Shown here piece by piece: positions 33,601 to 44,332 of a stretch of 64,000 bases of DNA (positions within the stretch are counted from its first letter, which is position 1; each line of letters starts with the position of its first letter). A program made the position numbers and the translations under genes. The DNA is from Drechslerella dactyloides. Lineage: Eukaryota > Ascomycota > Orbiliomycetes > Orbiliales > Orbiliaceae. The stretch is taken from contig JAGTWJ010000019.1 in the NCBI GenBank assembly GCA_020064725.1, positions 2,356,001 to 2,420,000 of the forward strand, written 5' to 3'. The notes below the pieces were generated by a model. That model was not told where the DNA came from, searched no databases, and worked only from the letters and a program-made list of their open reading frames with translations.

Positions 33601-36600
33601 CCGATGGTACGACGGCGACCAGAAGAGAAATGAGCACATATGTCTATACTCAGAATCGCAACTTTTTTCCTCTACACCTACATGAACCCGAAAGCAGAGA
33701 CCTGCATGGTGGTGTGGTGCGTGCCGCTAGCGCGTTAACAGGATGCATAGCTGCCATCATGCCTGACCGTACTGCCACGTAGCGGAGTTAAACGAAATTA
33801 TTCGGAAAAAGATATGAGCCCTGGAATTTAATATAAAGCGGACCGTCCATCATTTCATGTCAATTGCCCACCGCAATATATCAACAAATCGAAGACAGAC
33901 GCCGACATCATATGATACCGGACTCGCAGGCCAAACCCGCACAACGCCGAAGAGAGACGCTATGATACTATATACTTTATATATATAAAGAACGGCATTG
34001 ACTGCAACACCAGTCCCTAGGAAATGATCGAAGGCGGTTTCCATGATATCAGTACAACACCGCTAGTCCCATAATGCCACCATGCATGAAAGTATTATGA
34101 TGAAATCGAGTTCATCGTATGCAGCGAAACCCTTTTCGTCAGCATCTGTGTACGCCTTTAAATGTTTACAGGAATTAAAATCGGCACAAGAACGCTCGAG
34201 TACTCAATTCAAAAGTTATGAAAATCACGCCGCTAGCCGGAGAAACATGGGTAGCAGGCATCGCTCGGAGTAGCAAACACACAAGTACCACTTCCTCAAA
34301 GCATATACGCAACAGATATCATGAGATCTTGCTATCCCATTCATCATCAAGGGAAGTTATGGCATCTGCTACCATCACTACAACACAAGGCGATACAAAT
34401 CCGCGACATGAACATGATTCTCTAGACTGATAGCCAGCAAATCTGCTGGAGAGCTATGAGTCAGGAGCCCCCTGAGCTTGCTTGCAAATGTGCAGGGTTA
34501 TAAGATTAGCCCGAAACCAGACTAGACCCCACACATGTCTTGTGGTTACCAGGACTCAGAGAAAGACTGCATGAGAACAACAAAAACAGCATAGGGAGGA
34601 CCCCGTTAACTTCAAAGGTTAAGGTTAAGGTTGCTCTGATACAGCCTCTGAGCAGTCCTTGATCACGCCGGATATAGCACTGACGACCTGCACTAAGGCA
34701 AAAACTATGCTATAAAAGCAACAATCAAAATATCGTTCCAGGAACGCCTATGCAACTATGCGCCTCCGCGTCAAGAAATCAATCTATGGCGCCTCCATCG
34801 TTGTTACTCAGACGCCTTTGTCACATGTGGTCAGGTTACCCCGTTAGTACAACGAGCTCCGCTACCTCCATGCGGAAGATCATGTACATTCTACGCAACA
34901 TCATAGCTCTAGAGATAATCTTGTCTCAGACTCTCATACTTCTGGATCTTTTCAAATCCATGTTTGCACCAATCAAAGTCTACCTCTCTAGCTAGCATGG
35001 TTATTAGAGATATAATACAAGAGCATGAATGCAGCACTCGCAGCAAACATGCAATCGCAGTACCGAGAACGGGTATTTGCGTTCCGCATTGATGAACCGG
35101 GCCAAAAAACCGCCAAAAGGAAGTGAATGAGAGAGAGAGAAAAATAAGGCAGCCCAGAAAAGCAAAGCAGATCAGACCGACATGTTACTGAAGAAGACAC
35201 ACAGGACAGAAGCAAAGAAATAGCATGTACGTCCCCGAGCAAAAGAAAGAAAAGCGCAAGAGACAGGAGGTACAACAGTTATGCCTCGAACAAGAAGAGA
35301 AAATAAAAAAAGAGGGAGGAGGTAGGAGAGCAGGCAGCTATACAACGGGCTTTCCGCGGGCAGTTGGGAAAGATATAACTCAACCAAATACCAATGATTG
35401 GGAGAATCTCGAAGTCTTATCAAAGACCTTAAAAAAGGCTCCCCAATCCCACCGGGTGATATTGGCAAAAAATTGCTTTTGAGAAAAAACTACAATCAAA
35501 GAACAAGGACCAGATGTCATGAAGAAACACACGACTGACGGGCGGCCGTCTGAATTCATGAAGAAAGAGCGAACTCGGTAGTAGAGTCAAGCATTGAAAT
35601 TGAAGCCTACCCCAAAAACAAGCTGACTGGGAATACAAGACATTCTCGAGAAAGTGAAGGGCTAAAACAGATATCGCAGCCGATATATTGTATTATCAGT
35701 TTCACTTCTTGATTGTTACTATCAACAGAGCTATAGCGTCGATTTGCTTTTCATAAAGACAATACTTCGGATACCTTCACTGAACTCGTCGACGATGTAA
35801 GTACACTACTTGCTACACTCTACTGGCCATATGCCAACGATATCTACGCGCAGCTTCCGAGGAAGCCCTGTGTTGTCCGACTGGAATACTATGCCATGCG
35901 ATACAGACGGATATTTCTGGCCAGATTGTATGTCCAAGCTTCAATAGGAACATCAATAGTAACTATGTTAGGACGGACACGTAAATAAATCAACAATGCA
36001 CATGTGTGGAACACAATTGCTAGGACCCGAAGACATGCAATCTACGTCTACCTTTCACAGCTCAGCCCGAATGTGCATGTACTCTGGGATCCCGTCAAGG
36101 CTATGATCCCTCTACCTCTCATTCAGTTCTAGACTCTGAGATATCGACGCGGCGTATCCAACACGCAAAGCTTCGGCGCTTCGCCTCGTCCGACGTCACA
36201 GACGACGTGCAAATGATCGCCTATGTCGCCGAAACTGCGCACTAGAAATTACCAGAAGAAACGACTGCGCATGTCTGAACCAAACAGACAATTATCGTAT
36301 GATGAGTGACAGGCTGAGCACTAAGCCGAAGAAGAGCGCATATGTTGAGAACAACATTGCCGACTTGATGCAACTATTCACATCAGTCCACCGCCATCAA
36401 TAGAAGTGATCTATAGTGTCATTATATATACCCCCACAGAATATGTTGTGCGATATGCTCTTACTTTCAAGTACTAGCAAACCTCTGGAAATATCTAATG
36501 TCATGATCTTTACCTACCGCTATCAGACCTCCGCATATACTCACCCTCCAAATCATATTTATGGCATTGCATGATTACGACGCAGAAGCGAAGAAAGCCT

Positions 36601-39384
36601 CACTAGAAAAGCATGACAAGATATGTCAGGACATATACCAACGCCATCCCAAAACATGCAACAAACCTGAGATAACTATTATAACGATAAAATAAGCTCG
36701 AAGAGTTAAGCCCTCTTGCACCGTTTTAGATATGAACAGTATGAAACCCAGAAGCCTCAGAGGAATGGAATCAAATCGAATGAAGCATAGACCAACAGCC
36801 CTTCAGGATATATATCTTGCTATCCTTCACCTCTTACACGCTCTATAGAATCCGCCGAACTCGCCGGCATATGCTGGAGTCACTAGCGGAGCCGAAACGG
36901 GTACGCTTATGCAGCCTGTGTGCATACTCACCCTCAATTTATAACCCGAGTATGATATCCGAGTCATGAGTTATCACCGATGCATCACTCTCATCATACC
37001 ATAGGCTTATCCGAGTGCTATGGCACCTCAAAATCGTATCGCGTCGCGTGACGAGTAATTGCAGATAGTATTGTACAATGGAGCGAAGCTACGGGCTAGG
37101 GACAGCTGCAGAGCATACAGTGATACCCGCCAGGGCATATGAGGCGGGTCTACAACCAGAGACACTTAGAACAACATCGTATGATACAGCTAACCTGCTT
37201 GGTCTCGAGGTTACAACTAACTTCAAAGACTAAAGGCTCGAAGCACATGTAGTTTTCTTGCATCTTCTGACTCGAATCAAGCATGATAAAAGTCGTGTCA
37301 TCAAACTATTCACCTGTCATGTGTACCCTTGAGAGTCCATCAATTTCTGCCTTCATTCTCTTGGAGCCTACGTGCAGAGTAAGTATATACAGATCATTAA
37401 GTACTATAAACACAGCATGTGGACAAGAGGTCTTGGAATATGGTATCATGGCACAGCAAAACGATGCAGAGATATACCCATATGTGTGGTAACGAGGATT
37501 TGCCACGAGATTGTATTTCTACTGCTACTCATCGAACAATGTAGCCCACTATGGGTACACTGGCAGTTTCATGTCGAGCTCTCGTCAAAGTCCACAAAAT
37601 GGGTCAGCAACCGACGATTTTGGTACCAAAGGGCTTACGAGAGCTTGGCATGATATAACACAGCGCAGGGCTACAAAAGAGATATGAGTTACCTCTTTAA
37701 CCGAATAACGAAAAAGATCTCCGGGGCAAAGGTTGGATTTCTAAATATGTCGCAATTCTGTCGTGTACAAACTAGACTACTAAACACTGTCTTTAGGCCC
37801 AGATAGCGTTCTCATAATAGGCAAAAAGAAAGACACACAAAGGGACGGAAAAGATTTTTAATATATATAGAGAAGCACGTACGAATAGGCATTAGCGCTC
37901 AAACCAGTTAATAATAAAAAACTCTAGAATAAGGGAATAAACTAAAATAATCTACGATCTTACAAGGCGCATGATCGCCGCCAATCAGGAACTTGTACAA
38001 TTGTTTACTGAAAAAGTTTTCTTCCATCATCGCTCTATCCATGCCCGAGGCGTCTCATCCGATCGAGCAAGCTCGATTTATTGGGATGGATTTGCGTCCT
38101 TCTCGCGGCGATATGACCAACGTTTAGATTGGAAATTACTTTCGCCTAAAGGCTGAGCAACCCATCCACGACATGCTCTAGCTGGGCACAATATATACAT
38201 CGGCATTGCAGGTCTATTTCAGCTGCGCGCAACTATGTTTATTTGGCGTCACGAAATCCAGCCATAGTCCACGCCTAGATCCACAACCCTCTGACATGGC
38301 GTCCGGCTTGAGACTTGCCAATCGACATAAGAACGAGGTTTAATGTGCGCGGGCTTTCGGTAAGGCTTCCTATGGCACAATCCGCCCAGCTCGCAAGAAA
38401 CTCATGACGTACGGCCGGCAACCGTAATGAAGACCAGAGTGAGTCTGACCCACCCACTAGGTAGGGAAAGCAAAACAACATCAGATCGGTAAGAAGTATT
38501 TATGGATCAGAATACCGATATCGGAATAAATAAAGAACAGCGCTCGCTCCGAAGTTAGCTACGTCTGAAACACCAGATCATCCATCAATATCAATATCCT
38601 AGCCCCACAGCAGCAAGCCAATGTCAGAGAAGCTATATATATGTGTGTCATGTCTGATTTGTAAATACAGAAGGTAGTTTTTCGGGTTCATGCAGACTGG
38701 ACAAAAAGAGTGATATCGCGAGATATTCAACCCCCACCCAAAGCCTGTATATACATAACACACGTATAAATACTGCGAAAACACCAGATTGTGGGATGGC
38801 GGATTGACCGTCGAGTAGTTGAGCCTAAAAGTGATGTAAGCGTAAAGTGTGTTGGGTGTCAGAATCCAACAGTCGCTCAATGCCTTGAAGCCCGTCTAAA
38901 TATGTCGATTCTCGCAGCCCCTGCCAAGCGCCGAGCAAAACTATACAATCCAAACCGGCAAGTCGAAAACCACCTTTCGGTTTGTCCGGCCCAATAAACA
39001 ATATCAAATATCCATCTACCTGTCGTATTCGTAAAAATTCCCTGCCTGCATGAATTGATTGTTGGACACATGCCCAATCCGCAGGTACCCGGCGGCCTGA
39101 CATTTGGCAGAAAGTAATTTTGTCGGGACGACCAAACTTTGGTCCCCTACACATTGCAGAGCACCCAAATTACACATTTTGTTTCCCCTCTGACGTTTCT
39201 TTAGAGCGTTCGCGTTCTACGTTCGTTTCCCGTCGCCTTGACGAGTAGTGTAAGTCCCTGGCTAAGCACCTTGCCACCTAATTATACAATTACTGATTTC
39301 AACCGCAAACTAATCTGCAGAGGGAGTATCCAATGCCCTTAGATTTGCCATCTCCCGTCATCAACAAGCGGGCACTCTAAGAGG

Positions 39385-40986
39385 ATGCAGATACGACATG
39401 GTCTTCCAACGGCTACCCAAATTCTGGTGGTCGTATACACAGTACTCTCGATCATCGGCCCCGTCTACGCCCAGATAGCCCCGGTATGCAAGGGAAGCAG
39501 AACGCTAAACTCTCAGGCAGAGCTCGACCGCCTGAGTGCATGCGTCACCTTCGAAGGCCATCTCACCCTCGGTCCGGACTTCACGAGTGCCCAAATCAGC
39601 GGCATTCAAACCATCCGCGGTAACCTGACCGCTGTGAATCAAACCAAGTTGGAGAGTCTGATTGCCCCGAACCTCTCCTACGTCGATGGCGCCCTCATCG
39701 TCACCGACGCGCCGAATCTCATCTCCCTCAGCATACCAAATCTAGCCTACCTGGGCTCCATCTACCTGGAAGATCTCCCCGCCCTGCCATTCGTCAATAC
39801 CAAGCAGCAGATCTACCCCGCCAGCTCGCAATTTTCCCAAGATATAGTCATTCAACGTACAGGACTAGAAACCATCGGTTGGATCCAATTCAAATCTGTC
39901 TCAAATGCTCGAATCATTGACAATCCACAAATGAATCTCATCTACCTATCTCTCGTGTCTTGCCAAGGCACCCTGGAAGTCCGCAACAACAGCCAACATG
40001 CCTCCGTCATCTTCAGCGAACTCCGGAACGCTGGTAACATACTCATCCAGGACGGAGTCGAAAAGATTGACATGCCTGGACTCATGGGGCTGCAAGGCAG
40101 CATGATCCTCTCAAATAATACATACTCGACCCTTGAGTTTCCTAATTTGACTAATGTGGGCGAACAAGTTGAAGATGGAGGAAATTATCGATATCCGTAC
40201 CATTTTGATATGGTACCCCAGATTGTTATCGACTCGTCCATGAATCACAATCTCCACAATGTTTCCTTCCCTAAGCTCGAATGGATATATCACCACTTGA
40301 TCATCAAGGGTTCAAACAGCTGGACGGATCTCAGCGGGTTCCCGGCACTGCAAACCGTGGGCCGGAATATCACAATCGACGGTGACTTTACAAATATCGA
40401 CTTTCCACAACTGAAGGGGTGGAGTAACCTTACGGAACTCACTGTCAATGCGCCGGTGTCATGCAACGACTTCGTGCATCAGAAGGGCATCGCACATAAT
40501 AACTTCACAAAGCTGGAGTGCAACGGGGTAAAATACAACACGAAAACAAACACTTCAGGGCCTGCATCTCTGGGCGATGGCACGGACCCTGAAGCAGAGC
40601 CGGAACGTAAGATGTCAGATGGCGCGAAAGCTGGCGTTGTAGTGGGGGTCGCCAGTGCTATCGGCCTCGCTGCATCCGCCGTGTTGTATTACTTGAGAAG
40701 GAACGGATGCCAATGGCCATGGAGCCACCCCCCGAATCGACCCATTTCAGAGCTACCTGAGGCAGAGTCATCCAAAGCAGAGCTATATGATGACAGAATG
40801 AGGCCAGAGCTTGGTGATGGCATGCCAATGGCGGAGCTTGAGGATGGGAGGATGAGACCGGAGCTTGAGGGGTCGAGTAGCTTCATAGCGGAGCTTGACG
40901 GAACGCCAAAGTTGTCGCCCACCACGAGCGACCTGACAGTTTTCGAGAGCACCATACCGGAAATCGGTGAGGGGCGAATACGATAG
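39385..40986 (+). CDS. ECM33/receptor-L-domain-like type I membrane protein
   Basis: Single-exon gene of 533 residues. A signal peptide (about residues 12-29, ending VYAQ) is followed by ~340 residues of irregular leucine-rich, beta-helix-like repeats of the ECM33/SPS2 receptor L-domain type (for example GNLTAVNQTKLESLIAPNL). The ectodomain carries many N-glycosylation sites and Cys pairs near each end. One membrane helix spans about 415-438 (GVVVGVASAIGLAASAVLYY) and a ~95-residue acidic cytoplasmic tail follows. Classical ECM33 is GPI-anchored; this protein instead has a true transmembrane helix and tail, so it could be a surface sensor (inference). The tail contains 2.5 repeats of an 18-19 residue unit with core RMRPEL. 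Confidence 0.85.
   Translation: MQIRHGLPTATQILVVVYTVLSIIGPVYAQIAPVCKGSRTLNSQAELDRLSACVTFEGHLTLGPDFTSAQISGIQTIRGNLTAVNQTKLESLIAPNLSYVDGALIVTDAPNLISLSIPNLAYLGSIYLEDLPALPFVNTKQQIYPASSQFSQDIVIQRTGLETIGWIQFKSVSNARIIDNPQMNLIYLSLVSCQGTLEVRNNSQHASVIFSELRNAGNILIQDGVEKIDMPGLMGLQGSMILSNNTYSTLEFPNLTNVGEQVEDGGNYRYPYHFDMVPQIVIDSSMNHNLHNVSFPKLEWIYHHLIIKGSNSWTDLSGFPALQTVGRNITIDGDFTNIDFPQLKGWSNLTELTVNAPVSCNDFVHQKGIAHNNFTKLECNGVKYNTKTNTSGPASLGDGTDPEAEPERKMSDGAKAGVVVGVASAIGLAASAVLYYLRRNGCQWPWSHPPNRPISELPEAESSKAELYDDRMRPELGDGMPMAELEDGRMRPELEGSSSFIAELDGTPKLSPTTSDLTVFESTIPEIGEGRIR
40777..40887 (+). repeat. In-frame tandem repeat in the cytoplasmic tail of the L-domain protein
   Basis: Units of 54 and 57 nt (40777-40830 and 40831-40887) each encode AEL-x-D-x-RMRPEL, and a partial third unit starts at 40888 with AELDG. 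Confidence 0.8.
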
Positions 40987-41529
40987 GGGTACTCTTTGAT
41001 ATTGCGTTACACACGTCACTACATCTGTTTTAATATTCTTTTATCATTTAATCGGACCGGCGTACTATGCTCTTACACCGTTGTTATCATTTTGCGGAAG
41101 GACATTTTTTTAAGTTTTATTCGACTCAATCGGATACAGTCGCAATAATAGGAGGAGCATATATATATATATATTAACATTAATTCGGCGTAATAGGTTA
41201 CTCTTATGTCTATATAGGGGGGTAATGCAATGAAAAGCATGATATTAGCGCCAGCTAATAAAGAGTAAAATCGGACATACAAGAAGATATTTACAATGTA
41301 CTAGTTTAGAATCCGAACAAAGGATACCTTCAGTTTACGAGACCACAAGCTACCACGATCATAGTTTCCTTCATCTTCCCCTGCGTTGTGGTGGTTGCAG
41401 CGTCCTAAAACAGCAATTAAAATTGCCTATTTAGGTAAATTCTCGAAACGGCCGCAGATATCTGTCACACAGGCGCAAACCCCAAGCCCCCCTCCTCCTC
41501 ATATATCGATTATGTGCATTTGATTGCAT
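40987..41529. other. Convergent intergenic region, no gene seen
   Basis: An AT-rich 543-bp gap between convergent stops, with an (AT)8 run at 41159-41174. No reading frame of interest. Confidence 0.6.
41159..41174. repeat. (AT)8 microsatellite
   Basis: Sixteen bases of alternating A and T. Confidence 0.9.
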
Positions 41530-43046
41530 TTAACCCTGACGTCTCCGCCTTCGATAGCCCTGCGGGTAGACAGGCGGGTTGTCGTACGTTGGCACCATCA
41601 GTGGCGCACCCTTGTATGGGCTATTTGCCTGCTTGTCGCCCCACTGTCGCCGAACGCTTTCGAGCACTTTCCTCCCTGCGAAATTTGCCTTGGTGTCTGG
41701 CACGGGTTGCGGAGCCCAGCGGCTATGGTGAGAATTGAAAATACCACCATACGAGTGGTTGTTGAGGATATCATCGATGTCTTCGGGGTCGCGAATCTTG
41801 TCGCCGGTTTTCTCGCCGACGATACTGAAGACGTTGGCGCCGACGTCGTATCGGCCCAGGGTGCTGAGCTGCCAGTTGGCCTCCACAGTTGAGATTTCGC
41901 TGTAGTGGTCTTGTGGGTGCCATCAGCTATTGTACTCGATCAAATAATAAAGCTCCGAAAATTTCGGAAGGAAGCGCTGTGCGTACTGTAGTAGGCGTCA
42001 TCTTCAGTCCCAATAAGATCCTTTGGGATAACATCGCCGAGGAGGATGCTGAACACGCGGTTCTGTTTGGCGTAATTCTCGTTTTCGTCAAAGGTTATGA
42101 GGACGAGAGTGTTGTTGATGAAGTGGGGATTGTCAAGTAATGGCTCCAGCCAGTCGCGCAGCCATTCCCCTGCGTATGTTACGGAGGTGCTGCCCAATTA
42201 TTAGTAAAACAATGTTGAGGTTTTTGAAGAAGCCGTCCTTACTCGTGGCCGTTATTCTGTTGGTCAGGGGTAATAAACATCTAGAATTCGGTGAGATATA
42301 GATTAGCCCGAGTCTCAGGTAATAGTGTTGGCAATGCTAATATGTAGTACTGTACATACCCACTGAGGAAGCCGGTTATTCTCGAGATCCTCATCAAACA
42401 TTGTGAAGTTCTTGACAAGAGCCCGGCGATCTGCATTATTTGCGACAGATGAGTGCATAATCGGAGGGCTAAAGGCGTGACGTCGATTAGCAGCGGTAAT
42501 TTGGCTACATCATCGTCGTGGAGTAATTCTCACTTGTGCTTTTTCACATATCCATTCTTGCGGGTCTTTGGCTCCTTGAACTGCACGCCGGTGTAGCCTG
42601 TGCTAGGCAAGAATTCCATGTATGCCCCCCAGCTGATATCCTTCTCTTCCAGCAAGTCTGCGACTGTAGAGACATTGGCCGGGATGATATTGTCGTCGTC
42701 ATTATTGATTCCATAATAGTCTCCGGAGAACTAGATCAATAGAGCTATCTCAGCCAAAGCTGCAAAAATACGGGCCGTCCAAGAATATGTTGTGAAATAC
42801 CGCAGCAACGTAGTTAGGCTCACTCGGGTGCGTCAGACCAAAATAGTTAGTCAGTGTGATGCCCTTCTGCGCAAAAAAGTCTATATTCGGATCCCTCTCG
42901 GCCTTTTTGAAATCCGTGTTTTCGAGCCATATCGTGACGAAGCGGTTGAAGGATTTCCCTTTCACATAGCTGACTGGGGAGGACGTATAGTCTGCGGATG
43001 CAAAGGATACTAGTAAAGGACTAAGTAGAAGGAAGGGTGTCAACAT
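41530..43046 (-). CDS. Secreted phosphoesterase / acid phosphatase (phosphoesterase family PF04185)
   Basis: Releases phosphate from phosphomonoesters outside the cell. Six exons (43046-42801, 42730-42534, 42468-42360, 42280-42243, 42189-41987, 41909-41530) total 1173 nt, giving 390 residues. A signal peptide (LLLSPLLVSFASA) opens the protein. Conserved parts are FVTIWLENTDF, LTHPSEPNYVAA joined by splicing to FSGDYYGINNDD, then ISWGAYMEFLPSTGYTGVQF, the 38-nt exon for MFITPDQQNNGH, LVLITFDENENY and, after the last splice, HYSEISTVEANW. These match fungal acid phosphatases of the phosphoesterase family. The C terminus ends in an Arg-rich tail. Regulation by phosphate is likely by analogy but no site was identified. 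Confidence 0.95.
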
Positions 43047-43164
43047 CTTGAGGATAGATATACGGCGGTAACAGCTATGATTATAGCTGCCAGTCTCAAT
43101 AAATCCAACGGAACCAAGAAAGCGGAGAGGCTAGTGTGAGAAGATCTCCGTTCGAGCGAAAAAC

Positions 43165-43653
43165 CTACTCCTCAGAATCATAGTCGTAGAGCCACCAGTT
43201 GGGTTTTTTATAATAGGACCAAACGGCTAGCCCTATCAAGCTGTATGTCACGGAAGGGACGGCAATATAAACAATGATTCTAGTTGCCCGACCTGCGTTA
43301 ACAGCGTTGCCTTGCATCTCCCAACCGATGGAAGTCTCATGTTGGTGGGATGATCGAGGGACTAGATGGATTCTCACGTTGAAGCCTTCATGGTTCAGCT
43401 TCGATCTCCTGCCTATTTGTCCTGTGTTGAACCTGGTTTTCCGGCCGGATCTATGCGTATGAAGTCAGTCAAACGTAGGCGACGACCGCAAACAAGAGGA
43501 CCCTTGAGGGTAGAGCAAGGTCGGAACTTACATGAAGTGTAAGTACGAATAGTACTGGTCGTTCGTGATAGAAGTTTCCTGTTGGAGTTCCTGGGGGCCA
43601 AGGATGGGGTAAATGCGCTGTAAAGCGACGCCGCCACTTTCTAGATACAGCAT
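43165..43653 (-). CDS. Small single-pass membrane protein, unknown function
   Basis: I do not recognise this gene. Exons 43653-43532 and 43450-43165, joined over an 81-nt intron with a clean GTAAGT donor, a CTGACTT branch region and a CATAG acceptor, give an open frame of 135 residues. Residues 1-90 are soluble and polar, with a Gln/Tyr-rich start and a basic patch (SGRKTRFNTG, then GRRSKL). A single hydrophobic helix lies at about 98-119 and a short aromatic/acidic tail follows, PNWWLYDYDSEE. It lies 118 bp upstream of the phosphoesterase on the same strand and is divergent from the membrane multicopper oxidase. A tail-anchored or type II arrangement is possible. An additional upstream exon cannot be excluded. 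Confidence 0.62.
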
Positions 43654-44332
43654 GTAGATAAGCTAAGTCGACCAGCCGAAGGTCAAGCTTTCGAGATCAC
43701 AGGGCTCCGAGCACGGGTTCATTACCGCGATGTGATTGGTTAACCAGATCGGGTATGCATGCATGCCGCAGAAGCGGAAGGCCAAGAAAGACCACCCTCA
43801 GAGCTCGAGTCGTCACCAGGACCCCTCCCGACCCCGAGACTAACTTCTCCCCAAATGCGCTCTAGAGGCAGCTGCAGCGGCCTGTGTTGCCGACGAGACA
43901 GCGGATGTGGCATGTGCCGCTTCCAAACCTCAAACCTGCTGTGTCCACCAACTTTCATCGATCTCCAACAGCCCCTGTTGGTATATCTGGCTTCTCATGA
44001 TGCCCGTCCTTGCACGTCGTACCTGTCCTCTTACCGCGTCGCAGCCGTTGAGTGTGCGCCGGGTCGCGGTACGTACCTACATGATATTATAATTAGACTT
44101 ATGGCGCCGAGGGCTGACGGATCCAGAGCTGAGGCTGCGGCTGTCCTTTCAAGCGTGCATGCATACCGACCGCATTCGAATATCCTTCTCCTTTGCACCC
44201 TTAACGGCTTCTTTCGAACTACAGCACCCGTCGATGGACCAGCCCATAGTCAACTCGAGTCGAAAGAGCATCTCCGATTCAGTTTGACTCGAATATACCC
44301 AATCGCGCCATCCTAGCCATGCGACGGCAGCC
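43654..44332. promoter_or_regulatory. Divergent promoter region, small membrane protein / membrane multicopper oxidase
   Basis: A 679-bp region between two start codons. It contains only chance reading frames on both strands. No TATA element was assigned. Confidence 0.4.

Larger units (their letters stand above)
28546..39384. other. 10.8 kb gene desert with diverged repeats
   Basis: No reading frame here exceeds about 125 codons and none has a domain I recognise. The left ~300 bp is the 3' flank of the hydrolase. The rest has many ATG/CAT words (19 in 240 nt at 29041-29280, hand count) and at least one pair of diverged repeat copies near 30.3 and 30.6 kb. The 34.5-35.7 kb part is A/G-rich on the + strand. 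It is best read as decayed repetitive DNA. No terminal repeats or transposase were found. Confidence 0.55.

Noticed and set aside
34615..34634. GGTTAAGGTTAAGGTT run resembling a telomere repeat
   Set aside because: The unit is GGTTAA, not the fungal TTAGGG, and there are fewer than three copies.
35225..35482. 85-codon frame with a Lys/Glu-rich start, possible transposon relic
   Set aside because: It lies in an A/G-rich stretch that produces Lys/Glu codons by composition alone, and nothing around it looks like a transposase.
35737..35988. 83-codon stop-free stretch in the gene desert
   Set aside because: It looked protein-like but has no early ATG, no splice partners and no recognisable motif, so it is not reported as a gene.
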